The notes: generated by a model not told the origin, from the sequence alone. 64,000 nt of DNA from Tragulus kanchil (GCA_022376925.1 JAIOJX010000005.1:91361001-91425000); one strand, 5' to 3'. Shown: positions 12,838 through 26,156, numbered from the stretch's first letter. Numbers and translations are program-made.

Positions 12838-13249
12838 TCTAATAAAGATTAAGAAAAAGAAGACCAAAGGTAAAAGGAGAAAGAGAGAGAAATAGCTCTA
12901 GGAATGGTGGGGTCGTAGGCAGCCAGTCCAACCCACAGAAGCCAGTTTACCCTTAATGTAGGAGCAACTAGAAGCAAACAGTATTGAAACAGTCCCATTC
13001 TGTTTCCCAGAACAGAGCCCAATTTTCTGAGTGGTCATTGAGGCTTCCTAGAAATTGGTAAGTAGCACCCATAAGTCAACATACTGTGTACTAAGGCAAA
13101 CAATGTTCAGTAGTGTTGTAAGACCATCAGTCCAGATTCTTACCCCTGGCCAGTCCCGCAGTGCTTTCATTAAGCCATTTATTCTGTTGATGCGGTCATC
13201 ACCTAGACAGAGTTTTAACTTTAAAGTTTTTAATCCCTTTGTATCATTT

Positions 13250-13456
13250 TTCCTTTTCTCTACTTTCTTCTCTCTTTTAGTCCCTTCCCTCTCTCCCTCC
13301 TTTTCTCCCTCTCCCCTTTCTTTCTTTCCTTCCTTCCTCCCTTCCCCACACTACCACTTTTCTCTCTCCCTGCCTCACTCTGTTCTTTCCCTCCATCCCT
13401 CCCGCACTCTCTCCCTCCCTCTTCCCTTCTCTTTTTCCTTTCTTCCCTCCCTTCCA
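13250..13456. repeat. Polypyrimidine (CT-rich) tract
   Basis: About 200 bp on the + strand are nearly all C and T in ttcc, ctcc and ctct motifs, with only scattered purines. It is low-complexity DNA, capable in principle of triplex formation. The open frames through it on both strands are artefacts of composition. Confidence 0.9.
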
Positions 13457-13477
13457 AAAACAAGTTATGCAACTATT

Positions 13478-13862
13478 TTTTAAAAAAAACTTCTTATTTT
13501 GTATTGGGGGTATAGCCAGTTAACAATGTTGTGATAGTTTCAGGTGAACAGAAAAAGGATTCAGCCATATATATACATGTATCCATTCCCCCTCAACCCC
13601 AAACTCCCCTCCTCTCCAGGCTGCCACATAACATTGAGCAGAGTTCCATGTGCTATGCAGTAGGTCCTTGTTGGTTATCCATTCTCAATGTAGCAGTGTG
13701 TCCATGTCAATCCCAAACTCCTTACCTGTCCCTTTTCCCCTGGGCAACCATCAGTTCCTTCTCTAAGTCTGTGAGTCTGTTTTGTCAGTATGTTCATTTG
13801 TACCATTTCTTTTTATATTCCACATATAAAAGATGCCATATGATATTTTTTTACATTTCTAA
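13478..13862 (-). mobile_element. L1 3' end fragment
   Basis: Antisense L1 tail: tgatagtttcaggtgaacag, cattgagcagagttccatgt, gctatgcagtaggtccttgt, gtctgtgagtctgttttgtc. The right part recurs at 14739-14982 through D4. Confidence 0.85.
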
Positions 13863-15846
13863 GAACCACAAAATTCTAAAGCTGACTAAGCTATTAAGGA
13901 CTGTCAAATCTAGCTGCTTCCTAATTGAGGACAGTGAGGTCCAGGAAAGTTTAGCCGCTCCGCACACATGGTTAAGTATGTTCAGGGTGGACTAGAGGCA
14001 ACTTTCAAGTCCCAGACTCTCCGCCTGTACTTTTTCTTAAATTATGCTGCTTTCTAGGCTTTTCCGCTTTCAGCATTTTAGTTATTAAATGAATAATATC
14101 TCTAATCAGTGATAAACCTTTCAAAATTTATATTTCTTTGAAAATTGATTGTAGATAGTCTGTTTTTGTTCACTAGACTGACCATTTCTGGTCAGTTTTA
14201 TGGCAGGAATTCATGTCCTCTTGGTACTAGGATTTGACATTTACTTTTATAGTGAATTTCTGATGATTTTGCGGCAACCATGAGGAAGTTAGTTGGCTTC
14301 TTTACAAAGTTCAGCCCAGCAACAACAGGCCCAGTGTAGTTGAATCCTGCACTGAGGAATTGATTCCAAATATAGAAACAGAGAACCCCTGACTGTTCCA
14401 GGGCCCAGGGAATGCATTCTCTCTGGATGTGTGTAAACCACCTGCAAAGGACAGGCAGCTCACAAGATCTGTAGAATGTGTAGCTAAGTCATTGTCTTAA
14501 GGAGGTGATAAGGGCAAATTTTATTTTATAGCAGTATGTACTTAGCAATTAGAAATAGTTGTGGAGTGAGACACTCTGCTTTTGGAACTATAAATATCTG
14601 CTGTTTTCAATATCAGCAAGCAGTATTCTTGCCCTGTCTTAGCAATGTATGACTTTTGAGTTATTTTTGCCAGCATGATTGGTAGCTGATACATTTTACT
14701 AAGTTTTGTTAACCCACATTTCTGAAAAGTTCCTTTTTGGCTGCCACATAACATTGAGCAGAGTTCCATGTGCTATGCAGTAGGTCCTTGTTGGTTATCC
14801 ATTCTCAATGTAGCAGTGTGTCCATGTCAATCCCAAACTCCTTACCTGTCCCTTTTCCCCTGGGCAACCATCAGTTCCTTCTCTAAGTCTGTGAGTCTGT
14901 TTTGTCAGTATGTTCATTTGTACCATTTCTTTTTATATTCCACATATAAAAGATGCCATATGATATTTTTTTACATTTCTAAGAACCACAAAATTCTAAA
15001 GCTGACTAAGCTATTAAGGACTGTCAAATCTAGCTGCTTCCTAATTGAGGACAGTGAGGTCCAGGAAAGTTTAGCCGCTCCGCACACATGGTTAAGTATG
15101 TTCAGGGTGGACTAGAGGCAACTTTCAAGTCCCAGACTCTCCGCCTGTACTTTTTCTTAAATTATGCTGCTTTCTAGGCTTTTCCGCTTTCAGCATTTTA
15201 GTTATTAAATGAATAATATCTCTAATCAGTGATAAACCTTTCAAAATTTATATTTCTTTGAAAATTGATTGTAGATAGTCTGTTTTTGTTCACTAGACTG
15301 ACCATTTCTGGTCAGTTTTATGGCAGGAATTCATGTCCTCTTGGTACTAGGATTTGACATTTACTTTTATAGTGAATTTCTGATGATTTTGCGGCAACCA
15401 TGAGGAAGTTAGTTGGCTTCTTTACAAAGTTCAGCCCAGCAACAACAGGCCCAGTGTAGTTGAATCCTGCACTGAGGAATTGATTCCAAATATAGAAACA
15501 GAGAACCCCTGACTGTTCCAGGGCCCAGGGAATGCATTCTCTCTGGATGTGTGTAAACCACCTGCAAAGGACAGGCAGCTCACAAGATCTGTAGAATGTG
15601 TAGCTAAGTCATTGTCTTAAGGAGGTGATAAGGGCAAATTTTATTTTATAGCAGTATGTACTTAGCAATTAGAAATAGTTGTGGAGTGAGACACTCTGCT
15701 TTTGGAACTATAAATATCTGCTGTTTTCAATATCAGCAAGCAGTATTCTTGCCCTGTCTTAGCAATGTATGACTTTTGAGTTATTTTTGCCAGCATGATT
15801 GGTAGCTGATACATTTTACTAAGTTTTGTTAACCCACATTTCTGAA
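13619..15846 (+). repeat. Direct tandem duplication D4, period 1120 bp
   Basis: 13619-14726 recurs as 14739-15846, separated by 12 bp (14727-14738). The left end lies in an L1 3' end; the rest of the unit is unannotated. Copy 2 overlaps the start of the next duplication. Confidence 0.95.
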
Positions 15847-17950
15847 CCCAGTCCAGTAAGGGCTGGAAGAAGGAGAGGGAAAGGCAGGAGAGATGAGGGA
15901 GGACATGACTAGAAGATTATTCTCTGTCGCTACTGAGCAAAATCAAATTCAAAATTGCTTCATATTTGCACTTTACCCAGCTTTTATCTTGCTAGCTAAT
16001 ACTGGCCTCATTACCAACATGCTCTAAGCTGGAAGTTCTTAATCTTTTTTGTTTTTTTCCTTTAAGCCATGCAGGATGGGTGATGGCTGGGATGTGAAAT
16101 TTTCCCATCGTGTGCCAGGGTCATGAGCAGTTCTCAGTGGAAGAACTGTAACAACTCCACCTCTTACTTAAATCTCCACTGACCAATGCAGTTGAGAATG
16201 CATGTGGGACAGAATGATGCCATTATAGAAAATAGCTTGGATTGGCTCAAATTTATTATTTAGAAATTCAGTTATTTACAAACGTCAGTGTTTGACAAAT
16301 GACTTGCAAGTTGCAACGTGCCAAATGTTCAAGTAACACTGGTAAGGACTGTTGCTTGTATTAAATAAATTAGATAGCCACAATTTTTGTTCCTTGAGAA
16401 TACCAGCAATCTTTCCTCTCTTAATAACTATGTTACATATGTGTGTGTGTGTGTCTATGTGTGTGTGTGTGTGTGTGATATCCCCAAAAGTATAGATTGA
16501 AAGTCCATTGAAATGAGACATAGAACTATCTGCTTTCGAGACTCTAAGGATAAGGAAACCAACAATCACTGTCAATGTCTGTGGCAGTTTAAAGATGGAT
16601 ACAAATTCTTTGATGCTTTTTCCACTAGGAGGTGGGTCTATTATCCTGCCTCTGAATCTGAGCTGACACATACATACTTTAAGTGATAAAATATGGCAGA
16701 AGTGATGTCGTGCCAGTCCAGTACAAGTCTTTCAATGGACAGGCAGCTTCTGCCTTGGTCTCTTGGAGGTCAGCCACCATTAAAGAAGCTAGATTACCCT
16801 GTGACCACAGTATGGTGAGAAGTTCAAGCCTAATGGTGAGGCCCTGAAGAAAGAGCATGGGCACATGACATACTTAAGTGATAAAAGGCAGAATGCCCAG
16901 CTGATACATTTTACTAAGTTTTGTTAACCCACATTTCTGAACCCAGTCCAGTAAGGGCTGGAAGAAGGAGAGGGAAAGGCAGGAGAGATGAGGGAGGACA
17001 TGACTAGAAGATTATTCTCTGTCGCTACTGAGCAAAATCAAATTCAAAATTGCTTCATATTTGCACTTTACCCAGCTTTTATCTTGCTAGCTAATACTGG
17101 CCTCATTACCAACATGCTCTAAGCTGGAAGTTCTTAATCTTTTTTGTTTTTTTCCTTTAAGCCATGCAGGATGGGTGATGGCTGGGATGTGAAATTTTCC
17201 CATCGTGTGCCAGGGTCATGAGCAGTTCTCAGTGGAAGAACTGTAACAACTCCACCTCTTACTTAAATCTCCACTGACCAATGCAGTTGAGAATGCATGT
17301 GGGACAGAATGATGCCATTATAGAAAATAGCTTGGATTGGCTCAAATTTATTATTTAGAAATTCAGTTATTTACAAACGTCAGTGTTTGACAAATGACTT
17401 GCAAGTTGCAACGTGCCAAATGTTCAAGTAACACTGGTAAGGACTGTTGCTTGTATTAAATAAATTAGATAGCCACAATTTTTGTTCCTTGAGAATACCA
17501 GCAATCTTTCCTCTCTTAATAACTATGTTACATATGTGTGTGTGTGTGTCTATGTGTGTGTGTGTGTGTGTGATATCCCCAAAAGTATAGATTGAAAGTC
17601 CATTGAAATGAGACATAGAACTATCTGCTTTCGAGACTCTAAGGATAAGGAAACCAACAATCACTGTCAATGTCTGTGGCAGTTTAAAGATGGATACAAA
17701 TTCTTTGATGCTTTTTCCACTAGGAGGTGGGTCTATTATCCTGCCTCTGAATCTGAGCTGACACATACATACTTTAAGTGATAAAATATGGCAGAAGTGA
17801 TGTCGTGCCAGTCCAGTACAAGTCTTTCAATGGACAGGCAGCTTCTGCCTTGGTCTCTTGGAGGTCAGCCACCATTAAAGAAGCTAGATTACCCTGTGAC
17901 CACAGTATGGTGAGAAGTTCAAGCCTAATGGTGAGGCCCTGAAGAAAGAG
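15804..17950 (+). repeat. Direct tandem duplication D5, period 1095 bp
   Basis: 15804-16855 recurs as 16899-17950. The 43 bp junction at 16856-16898 mixes imperfect pieces of sequence from 16670 (acttaagtgataaaa) and from 18047 (gaatgcccagctga). The unit contains a GT microsatellite. Confidence 0.95.
16439..16478. repeat. (GT)n microsatellite, interrupted
   Basis: GT repeat broken by ctat, repeated at 17534-17573 by D5. Confidence 0.9.
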
Positions 17951-19851
17951 ATGCCATGTGGAGACAGAGGCTGGGAACCTTGAGTTGTTCTCTGAGTGCA
18001 GAAGTCCTCCCATCCCACCTGCTCCAGCTGATACCACAAGGATCAGAATGCCCAGCTGAATTCTTTTGGAATTTCTGATCCTCAAAATCATGGGCAAGAA
18101 CAAAATGGTTTTTTAAAGCTATTTAAACAATAGATAACCAGAGTCACCTAGGTTGAGAGTTTTACAGAGAACACAGTGTATCATGTTGTAAGCAAACATT
18201 TGGACAAGGAGATGAGCAATGACAATGTAAGCAGATTTACATGCGCCAAAGCTCAGAGAGCATGCACAAAGAAAGGATGCTATGGAGAGTTAGAAACCAA
18301 GTAGTTAAAGGAAACCGTGAGAGGAGAAAGAAAGGCTTAGAAAATTCTCTTGGAAGGTGTAGGAGGAATTATGGGGAGAAAAATACCCTTTCTCTTTCAA
18401 AGAACAAAGGAGATTGTGCTGAGTGGGCCCCAGGTATCTGAGATGTGCTCTGCATATGGGTGCCCGTGGAAGTGTGTGGCTGTCCTTCAGCAGGATGACT
18501 CACTAAGCTGCTGTCTGTGTTTAGCTAGAGCTTCAGCTTTGCCACTTTCCTGGGAGGAAGGGGTGCTGAAGAGGGTGGAATTGCCACTTCCACCTTGAAC
18601 CAATTTATGACTTCCGACTGCAGCCTAGTAACCATAGGGTCCTCACTTTGCTATCTCTCACCTTAGTAGCACCCCAAATATTGAATCCACGTCCTTTTTC
18701 CCCATTTATTCTCTGCCTACCTACCACCCAAAAACATAGAACTATCTGCTTTCGAGACTCTAAGGATAAGGAAACCAACAATCACTGTCAATGTCTGTGG
18801 CAGTTTAAAGATGGATACAAATTCTTTGATGCTTTTTCCACTAGGAGGTGGGTCTATTATCCTGCCTCTGAATCTGAGCTGACACATACATACTTTAAGT
18901 GATAAAATATGGCAGAAGTGATGTCGTGCCAGTCCAGTACAAGTCTTTCAATGGACAGGCAGCTTCTGCCTTGGTCTCTTGGAGGTCAGCCACCATTAAA
19001 GAAGCTAGATTACCCTGTGACCACAGTATGGTGAGAAGTTCAAGCCTAATGGTGAGGCCCTGAAGAAAGAGATGCCATGTGGAGACAGAGGCTGGGAACC
19101 TTGAGTTGTTCTCTGAGTGCAGAAGTCCTCCCATCCCACCTGCTCCAGCTGATACCACAAGGATCAGAATGCCCAGCTGAATTCTTTTGGAATTTCTGAT
19201 CCTCAAAATCATGGGCAAGAACAAAATGGTTTTTTAAAGCTATTTAAACAATAGATAACCAGAGTCACCTAGGTTGAGAGTTTTACAGAGAACACAGTGT
19301 ATCATGTTGTAAGCAAACATTTGGACAAGGAGATGAGCAATGACAATGTAAGCAGATTTACATGCGCCAAAGCTCAGAGAGCATGCACAAAGAAAGGATG
19401 CTATGGAGAGTTAGAAACCAAGTAGTTAAAGGAAACCGTGAGAGGAGAAAGAAAGGCTTAGAAAATTCTCTTGGAAGGTGTAGGAGGAATTATGGGGAGA
19501 AAAATACCCTTTCTCTTTCAAAGAACAAAGGAGATTGTGCTGAGTGGGCCCCAGGTATCTGAGATGTGCTCTGCATATGGGTGCCCGTGGAAGTGTGTGG
19601 CTGTCCTTCAGCAGGATGACTCACTAAGCTGCTGTCTGTGTTTAGCTAGAGCTTCAGCTTTGCCACTTTCCTGGGAGGAAGGGGTGCTGAAGAGGGTGGA
19701 ATTGCCACTTCCACCTTGAACCAATTTATGACTTCCGACTGCAGCCTAGTAACCATAGGGTCCTCACTTTGCTATCTCTCACCTTAGTAGCACCCCAAAT
19801 ATTGAATCCACGTCCTTTTTCCCCATTTATTCTCTGCCTACCTACCACCCA
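17613..19851 (+). repeat. Direct tandem duplication D6, period 1121 bp
   Basis: 17613-18730 recurs as 18734-19851 after three A bases. Because D5 overlaps it, the segment starting acatagaactatctgc is present three times (near 16518, 17613 and 18734). Confidence 0.95.
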
Positions 19852-21854
19852 CAAAGTAACATAGTTTCAAATAGCCTGAGTTTTACTATATTAAATAATT
19901 ATTTAATACATTTCTCCTGATTTATATAAATATTTATTGTAGTCAAAGCTATGGTTTTTTCAGTAGTAATGTATGCATGTGTGAGTTGGACCACAACCAT
20001 CTTTAGAAGGCTGAGCACTGAAGAACTGATACCTCTGAACCGTGGTGTTGAAGAAGACTCTTGATGGTCTTAGATTGCAAGGAGATCAAGGCAATCAATT
20101 TTAAAGGAAATCAACCCTAAATATTCATTTGAAGGACTAATGCTGAAGCTGAAATTGCAATACTTTGGCCACCTGATGCAGAGATGACTCATAGGAAAAG
20201 ACACTGTTGCTGGGAAAGGTTGAAGGCAAAAGAGAAAGAGGCAGCAGAGGGTGAAAGGGCTAGCTGGCATCACTGACTCAATGTACATGAATTTGAGCAA
20301 TATCTGGAGATAGTGAAGGACAGGGAAGCCTGGCATGCTGCTTCCATGGGGTCACAAAGAGTTGGACATGATTTAGTGACTGAATAAGAACAAAAATATT
20401 TATTGTCTGCTCCAGTTTTTGGAAGGACTGTATATACAACAAACTAATTCTATGACACTGAAAGAGATAGTCAGCATTATTTTTCCTAAAACTACACATT
20501 CTAAAAAAATTTGAAAGGTTGCATTTGATTGTATGCTGGGTTAGATTAGACATCATAGACTTTCATAGGAATGTAGACAAAGCTGGGACTTAAATTCCAC
20601 AAACAAATTGCTCTCCTTTTGGAAGACATGGATGTGGATCTGGAGTAGCAGTTGATTTCAATAATTTTGGTCCATGGTGTGATGTAACTGCCAAAGCCAC
20701 CCACAGTGGTCTTGGGCCACATGCAAAGAGTATAATGTTAAAAATAAGGAGCTTCCGACTGCATTTGCCACTTTCCTGGGAGGAAGGGTGCTGAAGAGGT
20801 GGAATTGCCACTTCCACCTTGAACCAATTTATGACTTCCGACTGCAGCCTAGTAACCATAGGGTCCTCACTTTGCTATCTCTCACCTTAGTAGCACCCCA
20901 AATATTGAATCCACGTCCTTTTTCCCCATTTATTCTCTGCCTACCTACCACCCACAAAGTAACATAGTTTCAAATAGCCTGAGTTTTACTATATTAAATA
21001 ATTATTTAATACATTTCTCCTGATTTATATAAATATTTATTGTAGTCAAAGCTATGGTTTTTTCAGTAGTAATGTATGCATGTGTGAGTTGGACCACAAC
21101 CATCTTTAGAAGGCTGAGCACTGAAGAACTGATACCTCTGAACCGTGGTGTTGAAGAAGACTCTTGATGGTCTTAGATTGCAAGGAGATCAAGGCAATCA
21201 ATTTTAAAGGAAATCAACCCTAAATATTCATTTGAAGGACTAATGCTGAAGCTGAAATTGCAATACTTTGGCCACCTGATGCAGAGATGACTCATAGGAA
21301 AAGACACTGTTGCTGGGAAAGGTTGAAGGCAAAAGAGAAAGAGGCAGCAGAGGGTGAAAGGGCTAGCTGGCATCACTGACTCAATGTACATGAATTTGAG
21401 CAATATCTGGAGATAGTGAAGGACAGGGAAGCCTGGCATGCTGCTTCCATGGGGTCACAAAGAGTTGGACATGATTTAGTGACTGAATAAGAACAAAAAT
21501 ATTTATTGTCTGCTCCAGTTTTTGGAAGGACTGTATATACAACAAACTAATTCTATGACACTGAAAGAGATAGTCAGCATTATTTTTCCTAAAACTACAC
21601 ATTCTAAAAAAATTTGAAAGGTTGCATTTGATTGTATGCTGGGTTAGATTAGACATCATAGACTTTCATAGGAATGTAGACAAAGCTGGGACTTAAATTC
21701 CACAAACAAATTGCTCTCCTTTTGGAAGACATGGATGTGGATCTGGAGTAGCAGTTGATTTCAATAATTTGGGTCCATGGTGTGATGTAACTGCCAAAGC
21801 CACCCACAGTGGTCTTGGGCCACATGCAAAGAGTATAATGTTAAAAATAAGGAG
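19659..21854 (+). repeat. Direct tandem duplication D7, period 1105 to 1103 bp
   Basis: 19659-20751 recurs as 20764-21854 after 12 bp. The first 40 bases of copy 2 lack two G bases within G runs, looking like sequencing error at a contig end. The unit carries a + strand BovB 3' end. Confidence 0.95.
19968..20392 (+). mobile_element. BovB LINE 3' end fragment
   Basis: Sense BovB: caagaagactcttgatggtc-like start, tttggccacctgatgcagag, ggcatcactgactcaatg, acagggaagcctggcatgct and ggggtcacaaagagttggac. Repeated at 21071-21495 by D7. Confidence 0.88.
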
Positions 21855-23240
21855 GTGCAAATCCCATTTCACTCTTCATTGAACAAACCATGCCTGGAGT
21901 AATAACATATTCATGGTAGCAGCACTTTAACACATTTTCACAATTTATCCAGAGCTACACAACTAAGAAAGATGCCAAGGGATTCTAAATCATGGCATAA
22001 GAGAATGTACTGAAGGAAAGGGAAAGATTTGGCCAGGAGACCAGAAGATGGAGGAGTTTCGTTTTTAGGGATTTTCAGTCATGGGTGAAAGTAACAAGAT
22101 GCAGGGGAGAGTTTAAGTGGAAACACTTTTTTTTTTTTTTTTTTAAGAATTAAAGGAGTCCAGTGAAGGAGTTAGTTAGCTGAAAATTTCGTGTTCCTGA
22201 GGTTTCAAGCAGCAGTTGAGGGATTGTCCTGGTACATGTTTAGACAGTAAAAATGAAGTAGACCAGTTAACTTCTGAGGTTAAGAATCCTATCAATAGGA
22301 AGGATGTATTTGATCATCTGAAAACTCAAGCTAAGGTATTAATAATGAAATGTGTTTTTTCCCAGGAAATTGATTTTTTTTTTTAGTAAGGTTTTCTAAA
22401 TAATTCTACTAGCAGACCCCTATCTTGTCTCCTAAAAAACATTGATGATTGAAAGAGCCAGTGCTCTTTCTGGCTAGACTGGAATCAAACTTTAGAAACA
22501 GTATTCTGGGCAGCTAGTACCAGTAACTGGGTTGGCTTAACAGCATGACATGTTTGTTATCCCTGCAAAGGGAAGGAAGGAATGTCTAAAGCAGGAAAGC
22601 CTCATTACCTGAAGGTAACTTGTCTTGGAAAAACCCACTTCAAGTGAGTCACTTAAAATAGGAACTAACATCTCAACATAAATAGGAAAATGAGGGGTAT
22701 GAACAGAGCTTTATTTTGAAAAGAAAAAGTGGAATAGAATATTCACTCATTCATTCCATTTCTCAGAGATTTACTGGTAGCTACCATGGTAGACAGCATT
22801 TTGGGCCCAGGGGATACAGTAGTGAATACAACTGAGAAATCTTTGTCTTCAAAGATCCCCCATTCTGGTAAAGGAGGCATTTATAATACAAGTATTAAAT
22901 GTAAGGTAGTGATAGGTCCTGTGAAGAAAAGACAAAATAAAGTGAGGGGAGCTCCTAATTTAGGAAGTGTGGTTAGGGGCATTTTCCCAAGGAAGCACAT
23001 TTGAGAATATAGGGATGATGTTCCCAGAAAAAGGAATAGTAGATTCAAAAGGCCTAGGGAATGATCAAGTTTACATGTTGTAATAAGAGTAGGGGAACCA
23101 CTATGATTGGATATTAGTTCAGACTTGTCTCTGGGCCAGGGTGCATAGTGTCTGGTAGGTCATGGTGAATAGTAAATATAAAAATGTTCTTAGTTTATAT
23201 TATGGGTACAATTGTAATAGGGAGTTAGTTCTTAGAAACA
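20393..23240. other. Gene-free stretch with the D7 repeat, a poly(T) tract and an L2-like remnant
   Basis: A poly(T) run lies at 22128-22144. The stretch 22741-22875 (ctcattcattccatttctca, gcccaggggatacagtagtg) resembles an antisense L2 LINE end. Nothing else is recognised. Confidence 0.45.
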
Positions 23241-23265
23241 GTCAAGAAAAAATTGTACCCATTGG

Positions 23266-23587
23266 GGCTTCCCCTGGTGGCCAAGTGGGTAAGCACACCG
23301 CCTTGCAGTGCAAGGGGCACCAGTTCAATCCCTGGCCTGGGAAGATCCTGCGTGCCGTGGAGCGGCTGGACCGATGTGTCCAATTACCGAGCCGGAGCTC
23401 TGGAGGGCATGTGCCCAGAGCCAGCGCTCTGCAACGACAGACGCCACCACGCTGGGAGGCCCACAGGAGCCAAAGAACAAAGACGGATGAAAATTGAGAA
23501 ATGAAAGACCAATAGAAGTGGCCCGCCCGCTCCCCTCCCTCCCCAACCTGACCCCCACCCAAAATAAATAAATCTTGAAAAAAAAAA
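23266..23587 (+). mobile_element. CHR-like SINE, long-tail form, with target-site duplication
   Basis: About 322 bp. The tRNA-like head has an A box (tggccaagtggg) and a degenerate B box (agttcaatccc). The body is ggagcggctggaccgatgtg, gccggagctctggagggcat, ctgcaacgacagacgccacc. The tail is an unusual C-rich stretch (cccgcccgctcccctccctc) ending aaataaataaatcttg and an A run. It is flanked by aattgtacccattgg (23251-23265) and aattgttcccattgg (23588-23602). Confidence 0.88.
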
Positions 23588-23607
23588 AATTGTTCCCATT
23601 GGATAGG

Positions 23608-23611
<4 letters not shown>

Positions 23612-23658
<47 letters not shown>
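23612..23658. repeat. (TA)n microsatellite, about 23 units
   Basis: Pure TA repeat just right of the SINE's target-site duplication. Confidence 0.95.
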
Positions 23659-23664
<6 letters not shown>

Positions 23665-25120
23665 CTGCAGAAATTTTGATAGCTCACCTCCATTTCATAT
23701 TTGACATGTACTTTGTTGTTGTTCAGGTGCTCAGTCACGTCTGACTCTTTGGCAACCCAATGGACTGTAGCACACCAGGCCTTCCCTGAACTTCACTATC
23801 TTCCTAAGTTTGCACAAGCTCATATTGACTGAGTTGATAATATCACCCAACCATCTCATCATCTGTCGCTCCCTTTACCTCCTGCCCTTAATCTTTCCCA
23901 GCATCAAAGTCTTTTCCAATGAGTTGGCTCTTTGTATCAGGTGACCAAAGTATTCAGACTTCAGCATAAGTCTTTCCAATGACTGTTCAAGGTTGATTTC
24001 CTTTAGGATTGACTGTTTTGATCTCCTTGATGTCCAAGAGACTCTCAAAAGTCTTCTCCAGCACCACAGTTTGAAAACATCAATTCTTTGATGCTCAGCC
24101 TTTTTTATGGTTCAACTCTCACATCCATACATGACTACTGGAAAAACCTTTGACTATTTGACTTTTGTCGGCAGAAGTGATGGGACCAGATGCCATGATC
24201 TTCACTTTCTGAATGTTGAGTTTTAAGGCACCTTTATCACTTTCCTCTTTCACTTTCATCAGAGACTCTTTAGTCCCTCTTTGCTTTTTGTCATTAGAGT
24301 GCTGTCATCTGCATATCTGAAGTTATTGATACTTCTCCTGGAAATCTTGATTCCAGCTTGTGTTTCATCCAGACCCAACATTTCCTATGATACACTCTGC
24401 ATAGGAGTAAATAAGCAGGGTGACAATATACAGCCTTGACGTACTCCTTTCTCAATTTGGAACCAGTCCATTGTTCCATCTCCGGTTCTGACTGCTGCTT
24501 TTTGACCTGCAGGTTTCTCAGGAGGCAGGTAAGGTGGTCTGGTAATCCATCTCTTTAAGAATTGTCCACAGTTTATTGTGATCCACACAGTCAAAGGCTT
24601 TAGCCTAGTCAATAAAACAGAAGTAGATGTTTTTCAGGAATTGTTTTGCTTTTTCTGTGATCCAAACAGATGTTGGCAATTTGATCTCTGGGTCATCTGC
24701 CTTTTTAAAATCCAGCCTGTACATCTGGAATTTCTTGGTTCATGTCTTGAAATTGCCTTCAAGGATTTTGAGTATGACCTTGCTAGAATGTTAAATGAGT
24801 ACAACTGTGCGATAGTTTAGACATTCTTTGGCATTGCCCTTCTTTGGATTGAATGATAACTCACCTTTTCCAGTCCTGTGGCCACTACTGAGTTTTCCAA
24901 ATTTGCTGATATATTGAGTGCAGTGCTTTAACAGCATCATCTATTAAGATTTGAAATAGTTGACCTGGAATTCCATCACCTCCACTAGCTTTATTTGTAA
25001 TAATGCTTCCTGAGGCGCACTTGACTTTACACTTCAGGATGTCTGGCTCTAGGTGATTGATCACACCACTGTTGCTATCTAGCTCATTAAGAACTTTTGT
25101 GTAGTTCTTCTGTGTATTCT

Positions 25121-25603
25121 TTATTCATTTATGCATTTATTGGGGAATAGTTAGTTTACAGTCCTGCATTAGTTTCAGCTGTACAGTGAAGTTACTGCTA
25201 TGTGTCTTTTACAGAGTTTTGTTGTTTACAGCTATACACAATCCCAAATCAGTCATAGGTATATCCCTGACCCCTCCCATCTGAGCCCCACCTCCGACCC
25301 ACCCCTCCAGGTTGTTTCATAGCCCCCATGTAAATTCCCTGAGTTTTAAAGTGTGTTCACAATTGTTATCTCTTTTACATACGATAGTGTAGGTTTTTAT
25401 GTTACTCTTTCCATACCTTTCACCTAATTTTCCCTCCCCTCAATGTCCATAGGTCTGTTCTTTATGTCTATTTCTCCATTGCTACTCTACATGTGTATTT
25501 ATCAGTGCGATTTTTCTATATTCCATATATATGTGTATACTGTATTTCTCTGTCTCTTTTTGATTTATTTCACTTGATGTAATAGATTCTAAATCCATCT
25601 ACC
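25121..25603 (-). mobile_element. L1 3' end inserted in BovB
   Basis: Antisense L1 tail (ttagtttcagctgtacagtg, cccaaatcagtcataggtat, cacctccgacccacccctcc). It begins after tgtgtattctt and is followed by gtattctt, probably its target-site duplication, later reused by the SINE at 25617. Confidence 0.75.
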
Positions 25604-25616
25604 TCATAGTATTCTT

Positions 25617-25955
25617 TTTTTTTTCTTTTAAAGATTTATTTATTTATTTATTTTGGGCGGGGGTCGAGTTGGGGAGGGAAGGGAGTGGGCGGGCCACTTC
25701 TATTGGTCTTTCATTTCTCTATTTTTCATCTGTCTTTGTTCTTTGGCTCCTATGGGCCTCCCATCGTGGTGGCGTCTGTTGTTGCAGAGAGCGAGCTCTG
25801 GGTGCATGCGCTCCAGAGCTCCGGCTCAGTGATTGGACACATCAGTCCAGCCGCTCCGTGGCATGTGGGATCTTCCCAGGCCAGGGATTGAACTGGCACC
25901 CCTTGCACTGCAAGGCAGTGTCCTTATCCACTGGACCACCAGGGGAAGCCCCACT
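25617..25955 (-). mobile_element. CHR-like SINE, long-tail form, with target-site duplication
   Basis: Antisense copy close to the element at 23266, sharing the same C-rich 3' segment before the taaataaat tail. The head lies at the right (ggaccaccaggggaagcccc). Flanked by the 13 bp repeat tcatagtattctt (25604-25616 and 25956-25968). Confidence 0.88.
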
Positions 25956-26156
25956 TCATAGTATTCTTGTCACATCTTCTTAACCTCCTCTGTTTAATCT
26001 CTCTGTTAGGTCTGTATCATCTCTGTCCCTTATTGTGCCTGTCTTTGCATGAAATGTTCCCTTGGTATTTCTAATTTGCTTGGAGAAATCTCTAATCTTT
26101 CCCACTGCTTTGTTTTCCTCTATTTCTTTGCATTGTTCACTTAAGAAGGCTTTCTT

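Larger units (their letters stand above)
15847..19967. other. Gene-free flank dominated by duplications D5 to D7
   Basis: Apart from the repeated GT tract I recognise no transposon or exon. Open frames of 60 to 128 codons occur in two or three identical copies simply because the DNA is repeated. Confidence 0.5.

Noticed and set aside
13055..13483. 142-codon Ser/Pro/Phe-rich open frame
   Set aside because: It runs through the polypyrimidine tract; any frame of such DNA stays open. No family likeness.
23266..23340. tRNA gene candidates in the SINE heads
   Set aside because: A and B boxes are degenerate, no intact cloverleaf is apparent, and the sequence continues into a SINE body with a poly(A) tail and target-site repeats.
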